Below are positions 1-9,295 of a stretch of 64,000 bases of DNA, one piece after another (within the stretch, counting starts at the first letter, position 1; each line of letters opens with the position of its first letter). The notes beneath the pieces were generated by a model. The model made no database searches. It was not told the DNA's origin and saw nothing but the letters and a program-made list of their open reading frames with translations. The position numbers and the translations under genes were made by a program. This DNA is from Closterium sp. NIES-65 (Eukaryota; Streptophyta; Zygnematophyceae; Desmidiales; Closteriaceae), in the NCBI GenBank assembly GCA_948144175.1, contig CANXME010000790.1, forward strand, positions 1-64,000, given 5' to 3'.

Positions 1-290
1 TTGGCTCCACCACCCCGACCATGGAGCACAATGCCTCCCCGTCGCCTCGGCCCTTGCCGTTGGGCCTGTCGACGTCCTTCGTCGCCGACGTCTTCTTTGA
101 CGTTTGCTTTTCCTTACACAACTTCTCATCCCAACGCGGGCGACGACTGGCAGACCATCTGCGACCACCCTTGTTGTTGTCCTCGTCGCTATCGTTACGG
201 TTGGGTCACTCAAAGAAGAGGTGGTCCGAGGTCACCCGAGATCCAGCAATCCATCCGTCGACCACCACCATTTTGACCACTGTTCCGAGC
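1..290 (-). pseudogene. Copia-C gag fragment (zinc knuckle region)
   Basis: Read on the minus strand, this matches the gag segment just after the zinc knuckle of Copia-C2 (about 49530-49800 plus). The shared pieces are a Cys-Trp start of a CCHC knuckle, a run of Asp-rich and Arg-rich residues, a KGRGD-like stretch and a VGVVEP end (C2 has VGVMEP). The knuckle HLSFE region can be read only by changing frame, so a 1 nt shift and at least one stop lie within it. It continues off the left edge of the window, so the rest of the element is unseen. Assignment to the family is from similarity within this window; it is clearly non-coding now. Confidence 0.7.
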
Positions 291-1403
291 CGACTGCTTC
301 TGGTCGACGCCCTTCCTCCTCCCCACGTCCGCTACCACCTCCGCTCTGTTTGGAACCTCACACACCTCCCTTCATTCCTGCTGCTCTCTCTCAGACCTCT
401 GCCCATGGCTGCCATCCTCTCTCTAGGTACCACCTTCTCCTTGGGTTCCCTTTGTCCCCACCAGTTATCCTCTCTTCTCCCATCTCCTAATCTCCACTCC
501 CCTCTCCGGTTGCTGCTCATTCTGATGCTCTCACTCTTGATAAGTTCTAGCTCCCTCACATAACACACTGACCAGACTGCCTGTCACATCTTTGCTTGCA
601 ATATCTCCTTCTTCTCACTACTTGCTCACCTGAGTGCTTGAAAGTCGTGTTACAAAGAAAACATACAAGCATTGAGGCTAGCTCTACCAGGTTTTCCACC
701 TATTCTACCAGCCTTGTCTCCTCACGCTCTACTCCTTCCCTAGTCTCCTCTCTAGCTGCTATGGCTGCCTTTGAGAATCCGTACATCCTTGCTGCCTGCC
801 ACTGTGTTCCCCGCCTCTGGCTACTTTGCCTCCAGCTGACACTTCCAGATCCAGCTGGCCCCGGAGAGCTTGCCTGCACACTCAGATAAACAAACACGCA
901 TGCATGCGCACACCCATCCAAGTGCCAGTGGGAACTCCCTGCCTTTGCTGCCACTGCCTTGCACTGTACTTCCCTCTCACTTTCTCCTTCCGCTTACGTA
1001 AGTGTCGCCCCATACCGCAGCTATGCATTCCTTGACCCTTCGCTTCGGCAGTTATCACCCTTTCTCGCACCCCTTGGTCTCCCTGCTCACCGCATACACC
1101 ACCTTGACCCTTCGCCTCCCATCCTCGGCACTGCGCCGCTCGCTATATACGGTATGTACAATTCGTAGAGCCCCATTCTCTCCTCGCTTATCCCGTTCGC
1201 ATTCATGCAAATGTGACAGCTGTCGGAACCTCACCACCTCCCTTCATTCCTTGCTGCTCTCTCTCAGACCTCGGCCCATGGCTGCCGTCCTCTCTCTAGG
1301 TACCACCTTCTCCTTGGGTTCCCGTTGTCCCCGCCTGTCATCCTCTCTTCTCCCATCTCCTAATCTCCACTCCCCTTTCTGGTTGCTGCTCATTCTGTTG
1401 CTC
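291..1403. other. Unassigned pyrimidine-rich stretch, no supported gene
   Basis: No domain is recognisable on either strand. The short ORFs here are Ser/Leu/Pro-rich products of CT-rich DNA. The only clear structure is a 188 bp direct repeat (352-539 and 1225-1412). It lies downstream, in minus-strand sense, of the Gypsy-G integrase C-terminus ending near 1404, so it may hold that element's 3' untranslated region. That is inference. Confidence 0.5.
352..539. repeat. Direct repeat, left copy
   Basis: The same 188 bp recur at 1225-1412 with a few substitutions and 1-2 nt indels (roughly 93-95% by eye). Both copies begin GGAACCTCAC and end CTCTCACTCTTG. Spacing is about 685 bp. Too short and too internal to be called an LTR pair with confidence. 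Confidence 0.85.
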
Positions 1404-1412
1404 TCACTCTTG
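1225..1412. repeat. Direct repeat, right copy
   Basis: Partner of the 352-539 repeat. Its right end overlaps by a few bases the minus-strand end of the Gypsy-G integrase remnant. Confidence 0.85.
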
Positions 1413-2047
1413 CCCCCTCCCATGACCTACTGCCCCCGTCCTCCCCCTGGTCATGGGACCAGAATACTGCTGCCCTCCCTTCGCCTTCCCCGCCAAAGCC
1501 ACATTGGTCACGTGATCCATAACTCGCTTCCCACTCTCCTCCTCCAGCACCAGCACTCTTGAGTCTAGCACTTCCTTCACAGTCCACATTTGCTAGGACA
1601 CCCCGAGATCCAACCCATCCCGCCTTGCTCACCTTACGTACACTTCTTGCCCTTCCTCCACAGGCTTGTCTTAGCCCTGCATCTTCGCCAGCTGCCGATG
1701 CCTGTAGCGGTGGATTTCTCGAAGCTGAGCCACCTTCAGGCTCTCCATCACTACGGGCAGCATCTTGCTAAGGTATGCAGCCCTCGCATCAACCAGCGCC
1801 ACCGGTTTTCTCCGCTGTACCTGCCGACACGCTCTCGGTGAGCAGCTTGGGAGCTCCCACGGGCACGATTGGATGCCTCCTGAAGAGCAAGTAGTATGGG
1901 GATAAATCCTTCAGTGCCGCTTGTTTACTGAACCTGTATCCCGCCATCACCCACGCCAGCTATTTGTCCCAATCCCCCTTGTGTGCCTCCCCGTATACAC
2001 GCAAACCTCTCTTTACTGTCTGCACCAGCCTCTCCGTCAGCCCGTCT
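1404..2047 (-). pseudogene. Gypsy-G1 integrase C-terminal part (Ty3/gypsy), left of A1
   Basis: Minus-strand reading from 2047 downward starts GLTERLVQTVKRGLRVYGEA, which follows the DDE catalytic core of Ty3/gypsy integrases. Next come a KGDWD segment, a YLLFRRHPIVP segment and, near 1590-1404, WTVKEVLDSRVLVLEEE, which resembles the C-terminal SH3-like integrase domain. Several stops (one after GDWDK) show decay. The upstream half of the same gene ends in HPQAD at 15619-15640 on the other side of A1, so this is one gypsy gene opened by the A1 insertion. Confidence 0.85.
2043..2047. repeat. Target-site duplication CGTCT, left of A1
   Basis: CGTCT directly precedes the TGTCAAAC start of the A1 5' LTR. 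The same five bases follow its 3' LTR at 15619-15623. Confidence 0.9.
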
Positions 2048-2179
2048 TGTCAAACGCATATGCTATAGTCTGTGTAGGCTGTAGTGGGGTAGCTCATATG
2101 GGGGTACAACACTTTAGGGTTTCCTAATTGTACTCCTCATTCTGCTCAATGCAATCATTCCTGCTGCCAGATTCTAATA
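2048..2179 (+). repeat. Copia-A1 5' LTR (132 bp)
   Basis: Starts TGTCAAACGCATATGC and ends CCAGATTCTAATA. It matches the 3' LTR at 15488-15618 with a handful of differences, including one extra G in the GGGGG run and TA in place of CA at the 3' end. An LTR of about 130 bp is very short for Ty1/copia. Confidence 0.9.
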
Positions 2180-2191
2180 TGGTTTCAGAGC
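2180..2191 (+). promoter_or_regulatory. Primer-binding site of A1
   Basis: TGGTTTCAGAGC directly abuts the LTR. It differs by one base from TGGTATCAGAGC, the plant-type initiator tRNA-Met complement found in Copia-B. Confidence 0.85.
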
Positions 2192-3300
2192 ACTAGGTAC
2201 GTAGGACTGTTTTTTGTTCGGGCCCACCTACCGTTGCGGTTACCGCGCTACCCCACGTGTTGTCTTGTGTCTGCCTGCCTTGCCTCGTGATGTGCTGCGC
2301 TGCGCGCGCTGTCCTACAGCCCTTGCGCTGCTTCTTGCTGCCCTAGGTCAGTGCGCCGTCCCTCTACGCTAGAAAGGCTCGCGAGTTGCCCATACAGGCC
2401 CGTCAGCCCCCCGAGCCTCCACCTGCAGGTCACTCAGGCCCGCGAGCTGCCCCTGTAGGCCCGTCAGGCCGGTGCGCTGCCCCTGCATGCCCTTGCCGCC
2501 CGCGTGTGGCCTCTGCCCGACCGCGGCGCCTCCCCTGCAGGCCCTTGCCGCCCGCGCGCAGCCTCTGCCTGACTGCGCGCCGCCCTTGCAGGCCCTCGTA
2601 GCCCACGCTCAGCCTCTGCCCGACAGCGCGCCGCCCATGCAAGCCCTTGCCGCCCGCGCGCAGCCTCTGCCCCGACCGCGCGCCGCCCCTGCAGGCCCTC
2701 GCCGCCCACGCGCAGCCTCTCTAGGCTCGTCAGGCCAGAGCGCGGCCCCGCCACGTCATTGACCCGGCCTCGCCCAGACGCGACGCGGCCTCGCCAGCCC
2801 TGCACCTGACGCGTGCCGCGCTTTGCTGCTGACGCGGCCCCGCCAGCCCTATAGCTGACGCGGCCGCACCTTGCTGCTGACGCGACCCCCGCCAGCCCTG
2901 CAGCTGACGCGGCCACGCCTTGCTGCTGACGAAACCCCGCCAGCCCTACAGCTGACGCGGCCGCGCCTTGCTGCTGACGCGGCCCCGCCAGCCCTGTAGC
3001 TGACGCGGCCGCGCCCTGCTAATGACGCGGCCCCGCCCAGACGCCGACGCTGCCCTGCCAGCCCTGCAGTTGACGCGGCCCTGACCTGCCGCTGGCGCAA
3101 CCCAGCCCTGCAACTGCCGCGGCTGCCCCCTGCCGCCGACGCAGCCCTGCCTGGACACTGACGCAACCCCGATCTACTGCTGGCGTGACCCTGCTCTACA
3201 GCTGCCGCGGCCCTACTCTGCAGCCGCTGTTGCGGCCCCGCCGAACGCCGGCCCTACCTGCCACTGGTGAGCACCTGCCTTGTTCGACCGCCTGCCGCGC
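2192..3300 (+). other. GC-rich, tandemly repetitive 5' leader of A1
   Basis: No supported coding sequence. About 2530-2720 holds roughly 3.5 copies of a unit near 51 bp (core GCAGGCCCTTGCCGCCCGCG). About 2800-3060 holds a second array with a period near 48 bp (core GCTGACGCGGCCGCGCC). The long ORFs across it, such as 2464-2916 and 2849-3166 minus, are products of the repeats. In Copia-A3 the same position (57400-57830) also carries a GC-rich array, but of a different unit. Confidence 0.75.
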
Positions 3301-5335
3301 CTGCCCTGGACGCGCTGCTACTGCTACTACTACTATTGCTACTGCTACTGCTACTGCTGCTACTGGCGGTGGCCAGATGCAGCTCCAGCGACGTCCGCGT
3401 GAGTCCCTCACGCCGCAGCAACTTCGTGAGTGGTAGGCTAGTTGGGGTTGTCGGGGTGGCCGCGCTACTACTGCTGTTACTGCCGCTACTGTTGCCACTT
3501 GCGGTGGCCAGATGCAGCACCGACAACGTCCGCACGAGTCTCTCTTGCTCCAGCAGCTTCGTGAGTGGTACGCTCAGAGTAGAGGGCCTCTGCGTACCGT
3601 TTGCTGCCCGTACGTTATTCGCACTAGTGCTCGTACTGGTCAGGCTTGCGGGACTCTTAGTCACACACAGTCCTTCTGCTTTGCCCGTCTGAGCGACGCC
3701 TGGCGTAGCGAGTTTGGTGACGAGGCTGAGCTCCCCAACTGGGTGGAGCTACTTGGGCAAAGGGTAGAGATATTTGCTCTTGACTATGATGCTATTCTCA
3801 CTGCCCTGTATGCATTGTCTACTAGTGCTGACCGTCCCTATTACCTGTGCGTACCGCCTGACCCGGGTATAGAGCCTGCTGCTCTAGGTGCTGGTGAGGC
3901 TGCTGCTCTAGGGGCTAGTGTGTCTCCTGCTCCAGGTGCTGGTGAGTCTGCTCTCTCTGGTACTGCGCCTGCTGTGGCCTTGTACACCTTCACACTTGAC
4001 TCGTGTGCTTCTCGCTCCTTCTTTCGCGACAGCACCACCCTCACGCCGCTCAGTCGGCCGGTTCAGGTCTCCCTGGCAGACCCCTCTGGGGGTCCAGTCT
4101 GTGCGACCTGCTCCACTGTCCTCCCTTGTCCTGCTGTCCCGTCTGGCACACCGTCAGGTCTTTACCTCCCCTCGTTCTCTACGAACTTGGTGGCGGGTTC
4201 TGCGCTCGAGGACGTGGGTGTTCACCAGTTCACCCCTGCCTACGAGCGTGTGACACATTGCATGTGTGCTCAGACGGGTCGTCACCTGGCTACCTTCACT
4301 CAGCAGCCGGGGTCGGGCCTGTACAGACTGACCATTGCATCCCCTCAGGTAGCTGCGTCTGCGTCTGCGTCAGGTCAGTTGTCAGCCCCCTGCTTGTGTC
4401 GCGCCTTGTCGCACCAGACCCTCCTTTGGCACCACCGCCTTGGTCACCCCTCGGTGCAGCGCCTTCGCAGCATGCACCGCCGTGTCCTTGTTTCTGGTCT
4501 TCCAAGGGTTCTCCCTCCCCTCCCACCCTCGCGTGCTCCTCCTTGTCTTCCCTGTGTCGAGGGGCGGCAGTGCGCCACTCCTTACTCCTTGTTCCCTGTC
4601 ACAGAGGCTCCCCTGCAGACTCTCCACCTGGACGTGTGGGCCCCAGCCCGCGTCCGTGGACAGGGCCACGAGCGATACTTCCTGCTGGTTGTCGACGACT
4701 ACACGCTTTACACCACGGTCCTCCCCTTGTGCAGCAAGGGTGAGGTCCTTGATGTTTTGATCCCTTGGATCCGCGCTTCTCGTCTCCAGCTCCGCGAGCG
4801 GTTCGGGACGGAGTTTCGCGTCCTGCGTCTACACTCAGACAGAGGTGGAGAGTTTTCCTCCGACCTCTTCGCGGCCTTCTGTGTGGAGCACGGCATTCAC
4901 CAGACGTTTCCACATCTGGCCTCTCCGCAGCAGAATGGGATTAGTGAACGCCGCATTGGATTAGTCATGGAGGTCGCTCGTACCTCCATGATCCATGCGG
5001 CTGCCCCCCATTTTCTGTGGCCGTTTGCGGTTCGATACGCCGCGCATCAGCTCAACCTCTAGCCCCGTGTCGCCTTGCCGGAGACCTCGCCGACACTGCT
5101 GTGGACGGGGAAGGTTGGCGATGCGTCGCGTTTTCGGGTCTGGGGTGCTCGTGCCTTTGTCCGCGATACCACCGCGGACAAACTCTCCGCACACGCTGTT
5201 CCCAGTGTCTTCCTTGGCTTTGTCCCTGACGCGCCTGGTTGGCATTTTTACCACCCCACCTCGCGCCGTGTCTTCCCCTCTCGGGACGTCACGTTTGACG
5301 AGTCGGTTCCCTTTTACCGTCACTTCCCCTAACGC
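3300..5335 (+). pseudogene. Copia-A1 gag remnant, protease and integrase
   Basis: Main ORF 3512-5062. Order: LREWY peptide; gag-end segment with CCPYVIRT and FARLSDAWR; aspartic protease with LDSCASRSFF near 3993 (A3 has DSGAS, so the active-site Gly is Cys here); pre-integrase LWHHRLGHPS with CLPCVEGRQ; integrase core with LHLDVW, LHSDRGGEF and NGISERR supplying D, D and E. A TAG at 5060-5062 replaces a Trp codon present in A3, and a TAA near 5330 replaces a Tyr codon. The gag N-terminal domain seen in A3 is not found upstream, so this copy probably could not make its own capsid. Confidence 0.85.
3400..3580 (+). repeat. Duplicated GGQMQ...QQLREW module in A1 gag
   Basis: Two related blocks, about 3365-3437 and 3505-3575, each encode GGQMQ, a short basic segment and QQLREW. 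The first ends in a stop (W then TAG), the second continues WYAQSRG. A CTG/CTACTG-rich run at 3315-3365 precedes them. Confidence 0.65.
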
Positions 5336-5479
5336 ACTGCCCCTCTGCCCCCCCCGCCGCTCTTCCTCACTCCAGGTGCTCCCCAGGTAGACCCCCTCTC
5401 CACTCGTGGTCCTGATCCTTCAGGTGTGTCTCAGGTAAACCCTCCTCCCTTGACTGCGCCGGTTGAGGTCACTGGTGAC

Positions 5480-5720
5480 TCAGGTCCTGCTGAGGGTGGT
5501 TCTGCTCGAGGTACTGCTTCTGGGGGTGCTGAGCCTGGGGGTGCTGAGCCTGGGGGTGCGAAGCCTGGGGGTACAGAGCCTGGGGGTGCTGAGCCTTGGG
5601 GTGCGGAACCTGGAGGTGCGGAGCCTAGAGGTGTGGAGCCCGGGGGTGCGGAGACTGGAGGTGCTGAGCCTGGGGGTACAGATTCTGGGGGTGCTGCACC
5701 TGGGGGCGCTGAGGCGTATG
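5480..5720 (+). repeat. GAEPG-coding minisatellite in the A1 integrase-RT linker
   Basis: About fifteen copies of a 15 bp unit (GGTGCTGAGCCTGGG) encode repeats of Gly-Ala-Glu-Pro-Gly. The equivalent linker of A3 (about 53980-54200 minus) holds the same pentapeptide array. The array is in frame with pol in A3, so it was a translated spacer between integrase and RT. Confidence 0.85.
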
Positions 5721-5739
5721 GTGAGCAGTCTCCCTGGGG

Positions 5740-6640
5740 CGGCCATCTCTGAAGTCGCTGTGCTTGTACCTCGCCACTGCACTCTTGTCGTCGACTCCCT
5801 CTCTCCCCACAGCAGCTGCGTGAGTGGTACGTTTGCCGTCAGGGTCGCGCTGCTGGAGCTAGGGGCCCTGCTGCAGGAGGCGCTGGTGCTGGTGTCTCTA
5901 CTACTGGAGTTGTTTCACATGGAGGTTCTGGAGCTACTGCGGGTGCTGGCGCTGAGGGTTCTGAGTCTGCTGTTGCGCGATCTCCTTGGAGTAGCGGCCT
6001 TCGTCTGCGTGTGCCTCTCACCTCACAGCAGCTGCACGACTGGTACGATCGCCGTCAGGGTCGCGCTTCTGGAGCTCGCGTCAGGTCCTTGTGCTGGAGT
6101 CACTGGAGCTGGGAGTGGTGCTGGTCCCGGACGTGCTTGTACTGGAGGTACTGGAGCTGCTGGGGCTTGAGGTGCTGAGCCTGAGGGTGCTACTGCTAGA
6201 GTCTGAGGGTGCTGCTGCTGGTGGAGCTGGTCCTGAACGAGCTGGAGTTGAGGGTTGTGGAGCCACTGGTCCCGGAGGTACTCGTACTGGAGATACTGGA
6301 GCTGCTGAGCCTGTGGTGCTGCTGGTGCTGGAGCTGTTGAGGGTGCTGCTGGTGCTACTGGTGGTGCTGCTGGAGTTGGAGCTGCCGCTGGTTCTGGAGT
6401 TGCTGGAGGTGCTGGTGGAGCTACTGGAGCTGCTGGTGATGCTTTTGGAGTTGGAGCTTGCGCTGGGAGTGCTGGCGCCATTCCTGCTGGTTCTAGGGGT
6501 GCTGAGCGGCCGCGGCCGTATTTCGGTCCGCTCCTTGAGTAGGTTCTTGGTCTTCCGTCTTCTCCTGGCCCTGCCCCCTCCTTAGCGTGTCCACCGCTTG
6601 TCGAGTCGTCGTCACAGCTACAGCCTGCCTCCCCACTTCC
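5740..6640 (+). pseudogene. Copia-A1 low-complexity linker with LREWY motifs
   Basis: Frame-disrupted region between integrase and RT. QQLREWY is encoded at about 5809-5832 and QQLHDWY at about 6029-6052, each followed by RQGRA and Gly/Ala/Val-rich stretches. About 6080-6480 is a CTGGAGCTGCTG-like repeat. Ends in a Pro/Ser segment that leads into the RT module. Confidence 0.6.
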
Positions 6641-8156
6641 TTCTCCGTCTCCTTACACTGGTCCGACTGGCGGTCTTGCTGAGCGTCGTGAGCCTGCGTC
6701 TCGTCTTGCGTCGCCTGTCCGTGCTGCTCGCACTAGTGGTTGTGGTTCGCGTCAACGTTCTCTTCCTGTCCCCGTCACACACCGGATGACTCTGCGTCCT
6801 TCAACTGCTCCGCAGCGTATCCCTCTGCCGTCTCCTCCTGCGTCCTCTCATCCTGCCCTTGCTGACCCGGAGTCTGACTCCCTTCGTGCTGCTAGTCCTA
6901 CTGTCACGCGTCACCTTGCAACTGTTGTCACTGACCCTTCCTTTGAGTCCACTGCTGCTGCGTCTGCTCTTGTTTCTGCTTGCTGTCGTCTAGACTATGC
7001 TGCTAGTCTTGTTGCTGATTCTGAGTCTGTCTGTCCTCCGTCGGTCGGGGGTGAGTGTGCACTTGGCACGGACGTCCTTGAGGACAGGCAGCATGAGTTC
7101 CAGTGCTTCTTCATCTCATCTCGTGTCCATGCTGCTTGCCCCTGAGGGAGACTCGGATGCACCAGACATCCCGACTCCGCGCTCTTACGCGGAGGCGATT
7201 GAGGGTCCCTACTATTCTCAGTGGCAGGCAGCCATGGACGCAAAGATGCCTTCCTGGAAGCCCACAGGCACCTACGTCGACGAGGTTCCCCCACCTGGGG
7301 TGAACATCGTCAGTGGCATGTGGATTTTCAGGGTGAAGCGGCCGCCGGGTTCTCCGTCTGTCTTCAAGGCGCGTTACGTGGCTCGAGGCTTCAGTCAGCG
7401 ACAGGGAGTTGGCTACTTTGAGACCTTCTCTCCCATCCCGAAGATGACCACTCTTCGGGTACTACTGCACGTCGCTACTCAGCGTGACTATGAGCTTCAC
7501 TCTCTTGACTTCAGCACAGCCTTTCTACAGGGCAGCCTGCATGAGGAGATCTGGCTGCGCCGTTCACCTGGCTTCACTGGGTCGATTCCTCTTGGTACCC
7601 AGTGGAGCCTCCGGCAGCCAGTCTACAGTCTCCGCCAGGCACCTAGTGAGTGGTACGACACACTGAGGACTACACTTGCGGCACTTGGGTTTGCTTCTTC
7701 TACTTCTGACCCATCGTTGTTTCTACGCACCGACACTTCGCTGCCACCGTTCTACATCCTCGTGTACGTCGACGACTTGGTTTTTGCCACTGCTGATACT
7801 GAGGCACTGAATCTAGTGAAATCTGAGCTGCAGAAGAGACACACGTGCACAGACCTGGGTGAACTGCGCAGCTATCTTGGCTTGCAGATCACTCGGGATA
7901 GAACACGCCGCACCATCACCCTGACCCAGTCACACATGGTGCAGCACGTCCTTCAGTGCTTCCACTTCCAGTACTCCTCGCCACAGTCCACTCCTCTGCC
8001 TACCGGTCACTCGCTCTCAGCTCAGCCTTCGGATGATTCCATAGAGCCGAGTGGCCCGTATCCAGAGCTTGTGGGCTGCCTCATGTACCTGATGACCTGC
8101 ACTCGTCCTGACCTCGCTTACCCTCTTAGCATCCTGGCAGACTCTAGTGAAGTTGG
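6640..8156 (+). pseudogene. Copia-A1 reverse transcriptase
   Basis: After a frameshifted Pro/Ser-rich lead (ORF 6786-7145), the ORF 6997-8280 carries the copia RT: YAEAIEGPY, MWIFRVKRPP, ARGFSQRQG, FSTAFLQGSLHEEIW, then YVDD at 7765-7776 and YLGLQITRD. It ends with CTRPDLAYPLSIL and runs into the B1 LTR. The coding frame continues across B1 at 15011 with a second copy of the ELQKRHTCTDLGEL segment, showing that A1 has the 333 bp internal duplication seen intact in A2. Similarity to A2 (28310-29830) is very high. Confidence 0.88.
8152..8156. repeat. Target-site duplication GTTGG, left of B1
   Basis: GTTGG precedes the B1 5' LTR and is repeated at 15011-15015. The uninterrupted site is present once in A2 at 29825-29829. 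Confidence 0.95.
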
Positions 8157-9249
8157 TGTTGGGTGCAAATTGACATTGCACGACATCCTGCCGTCTGTTT
8201 GTACGAGTATGCGTGTGCGAATGCATTTGCGTGTGAATGGTATGTTTGTCTGTTTGCTTGCTTTCGCAATTTTCGCTTGAAGCATTTGCAGGTACTCGCA
8301 AAATGTGCGCTTCGGCATAACATTGTACGCGCTATGAACAGTACAAGCAGAAAGGACGAGCTCGCAAAGGAACCCAAGATGGAAGCTTTGCGGTTCAACT
8401 TACTTGATTGCGCAGATTCAGTTCTATCCAACTCGAAATTGTACTGTTTTGTTTGGTTGACTATAGTGTAGTAGGGCAGGCACTATAGGGGTACAATTTA
8501 GGTGAAGGTTGGATGTTGTTTGTCTGTATCTGCATGCTACAGGGCCAGGGGAAACCAGCGGAACCAGCATTTGGCTGGTTGGGCAAAGACAAAACAGGTT
8601 CTGTTTTTAGGACCTGAACCTGGTTGTTGTTTTCCCAGGTTGGAAAAACAGAACCAGAGGTTGTTCACCAACCTATCACCTGCTATTTTGTCCAGCCAGG
8701 TTGGTTCTGTTGCTTGGAATTATTTGGGATCATCCCTGGTTGTTCCCAGGTTGATTCCCAAGGTCCTTGCTAGCTAGAGCTATTTATTCCTTCTCTGTTT
8801 GTACCTGAATATAGTGAAATTGATTCAAGCGAATTCCTTCCTTGCTGGAATTTCTTTTCTACGCGGTGCGACGGCGGAATGCTACCCGAGTCAACGCTAG
8901 TACGCTAGCACTCCAACGCTAGGCTAACGCTGTCCGAGCCATAACTTCGTAATGGCAGAACTTTTCGCGAGGCAACTTGGCTTATTTTAAAGCTCTTAGA
9001 GTGAGCTTCGATATAGGAAATTCTCAGCTTAATCCGATCGACGGTCTGCACGATACGCTGCGCGACGTTCAAGGTACTCTTGCTGTTTTGACTAAGTCCC
9101 TCTTGATCCCTCTCTCTACAAACTCGGACCCGAGGATAGGGGCTGGTCTTGTACCAGGCACCCAAGGACCCTTGGAGGTGACCCCGAGGAGAGGTTTTAA
9201 GTGTGATAAAGTCTTAATAGCTTGAGTTTATTAGGCCCTTACACCAACA
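8157..9249 (+). repeat. Copia-B1 5' LTR (1093 bp)
   Basis: Begins TGTTGGGTGC and ends CCTTACACCAACA, giving terminal inverted TGTTGG/CCAACA. Contains the nested hairpin at 8597-8655. It has 5 bp (TTTCT) more than the B2 LTR near 8855. Short ORFs inside recur in every B LTR only because the LTR is repeated. Confidence 0.96.
8597..8655 (+). promoter_or_regulatory. Nested hairpin in Copia-B LTR (B1 5' copy)
   Basis: Outer arms GGTTCTGTTTTT and AAAAACAGAACC are perfect 12 bp complements 35 nt apart. Inside, AACCTGG and CCAGGTT form a perfect 7 bp inner stem. The same structure lies at 14358-14416, 17995-18053 and 23752-23810. Function is unknown; it would fold in the LTR transcript and in single-stranded cDNA. 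Confidence 0.6.
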
Positions 9250-9252
9250 AGC

Positions 9253-9264
9253 TGGTATCAGAGC
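9253..9264 (+). promoter_or_regulatory. Primer-binding site of B1
   Basis: TGGTATCAGAGC, the common plant retrotransposon PBS complementary to the 3' end of initiator tRNA-Met, three bases after the LTR end. Confidence 0.93.
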
Positions 9265-9295
9265 TGCGTTATAGTGATCCTCGATATAGGTAGCT

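Noticed and set aside
2386..3166. Possible CRISPR-like array in the A1 leader
   Set aside because: Units are contiguous GC-rich minisatellite repeats without unique spacers, in a eukaryotic retrotransposon leader.
5463..6170. 235-codon Leu/Val-rich ORF resembling a membrane protein
   Set aside because: It is the off-frame reading of the GAEPG minisatellite and linker. The GAEPG frame is the one shared with A3 pol.
8597..8655. Hairpin as an intrinsic bacterial-type terminator
   Set aside because: The context is a eukaryotic LTR, and the U-run lies in the stem arm rather than after it.
8163..9225. Recurring small ORFs (82-105 codons) in Copia-B LTRs
   Set aside because: They repeat only because the LTR does. 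They lack domains and are shifted or stopped in older copies (B3a, B5, B6).
9250..9270. tRNA gene at the PBS
   Set aside because: Only 12 bases complementary to a tRNA 3' end are present. There is no cloverleaf around them.
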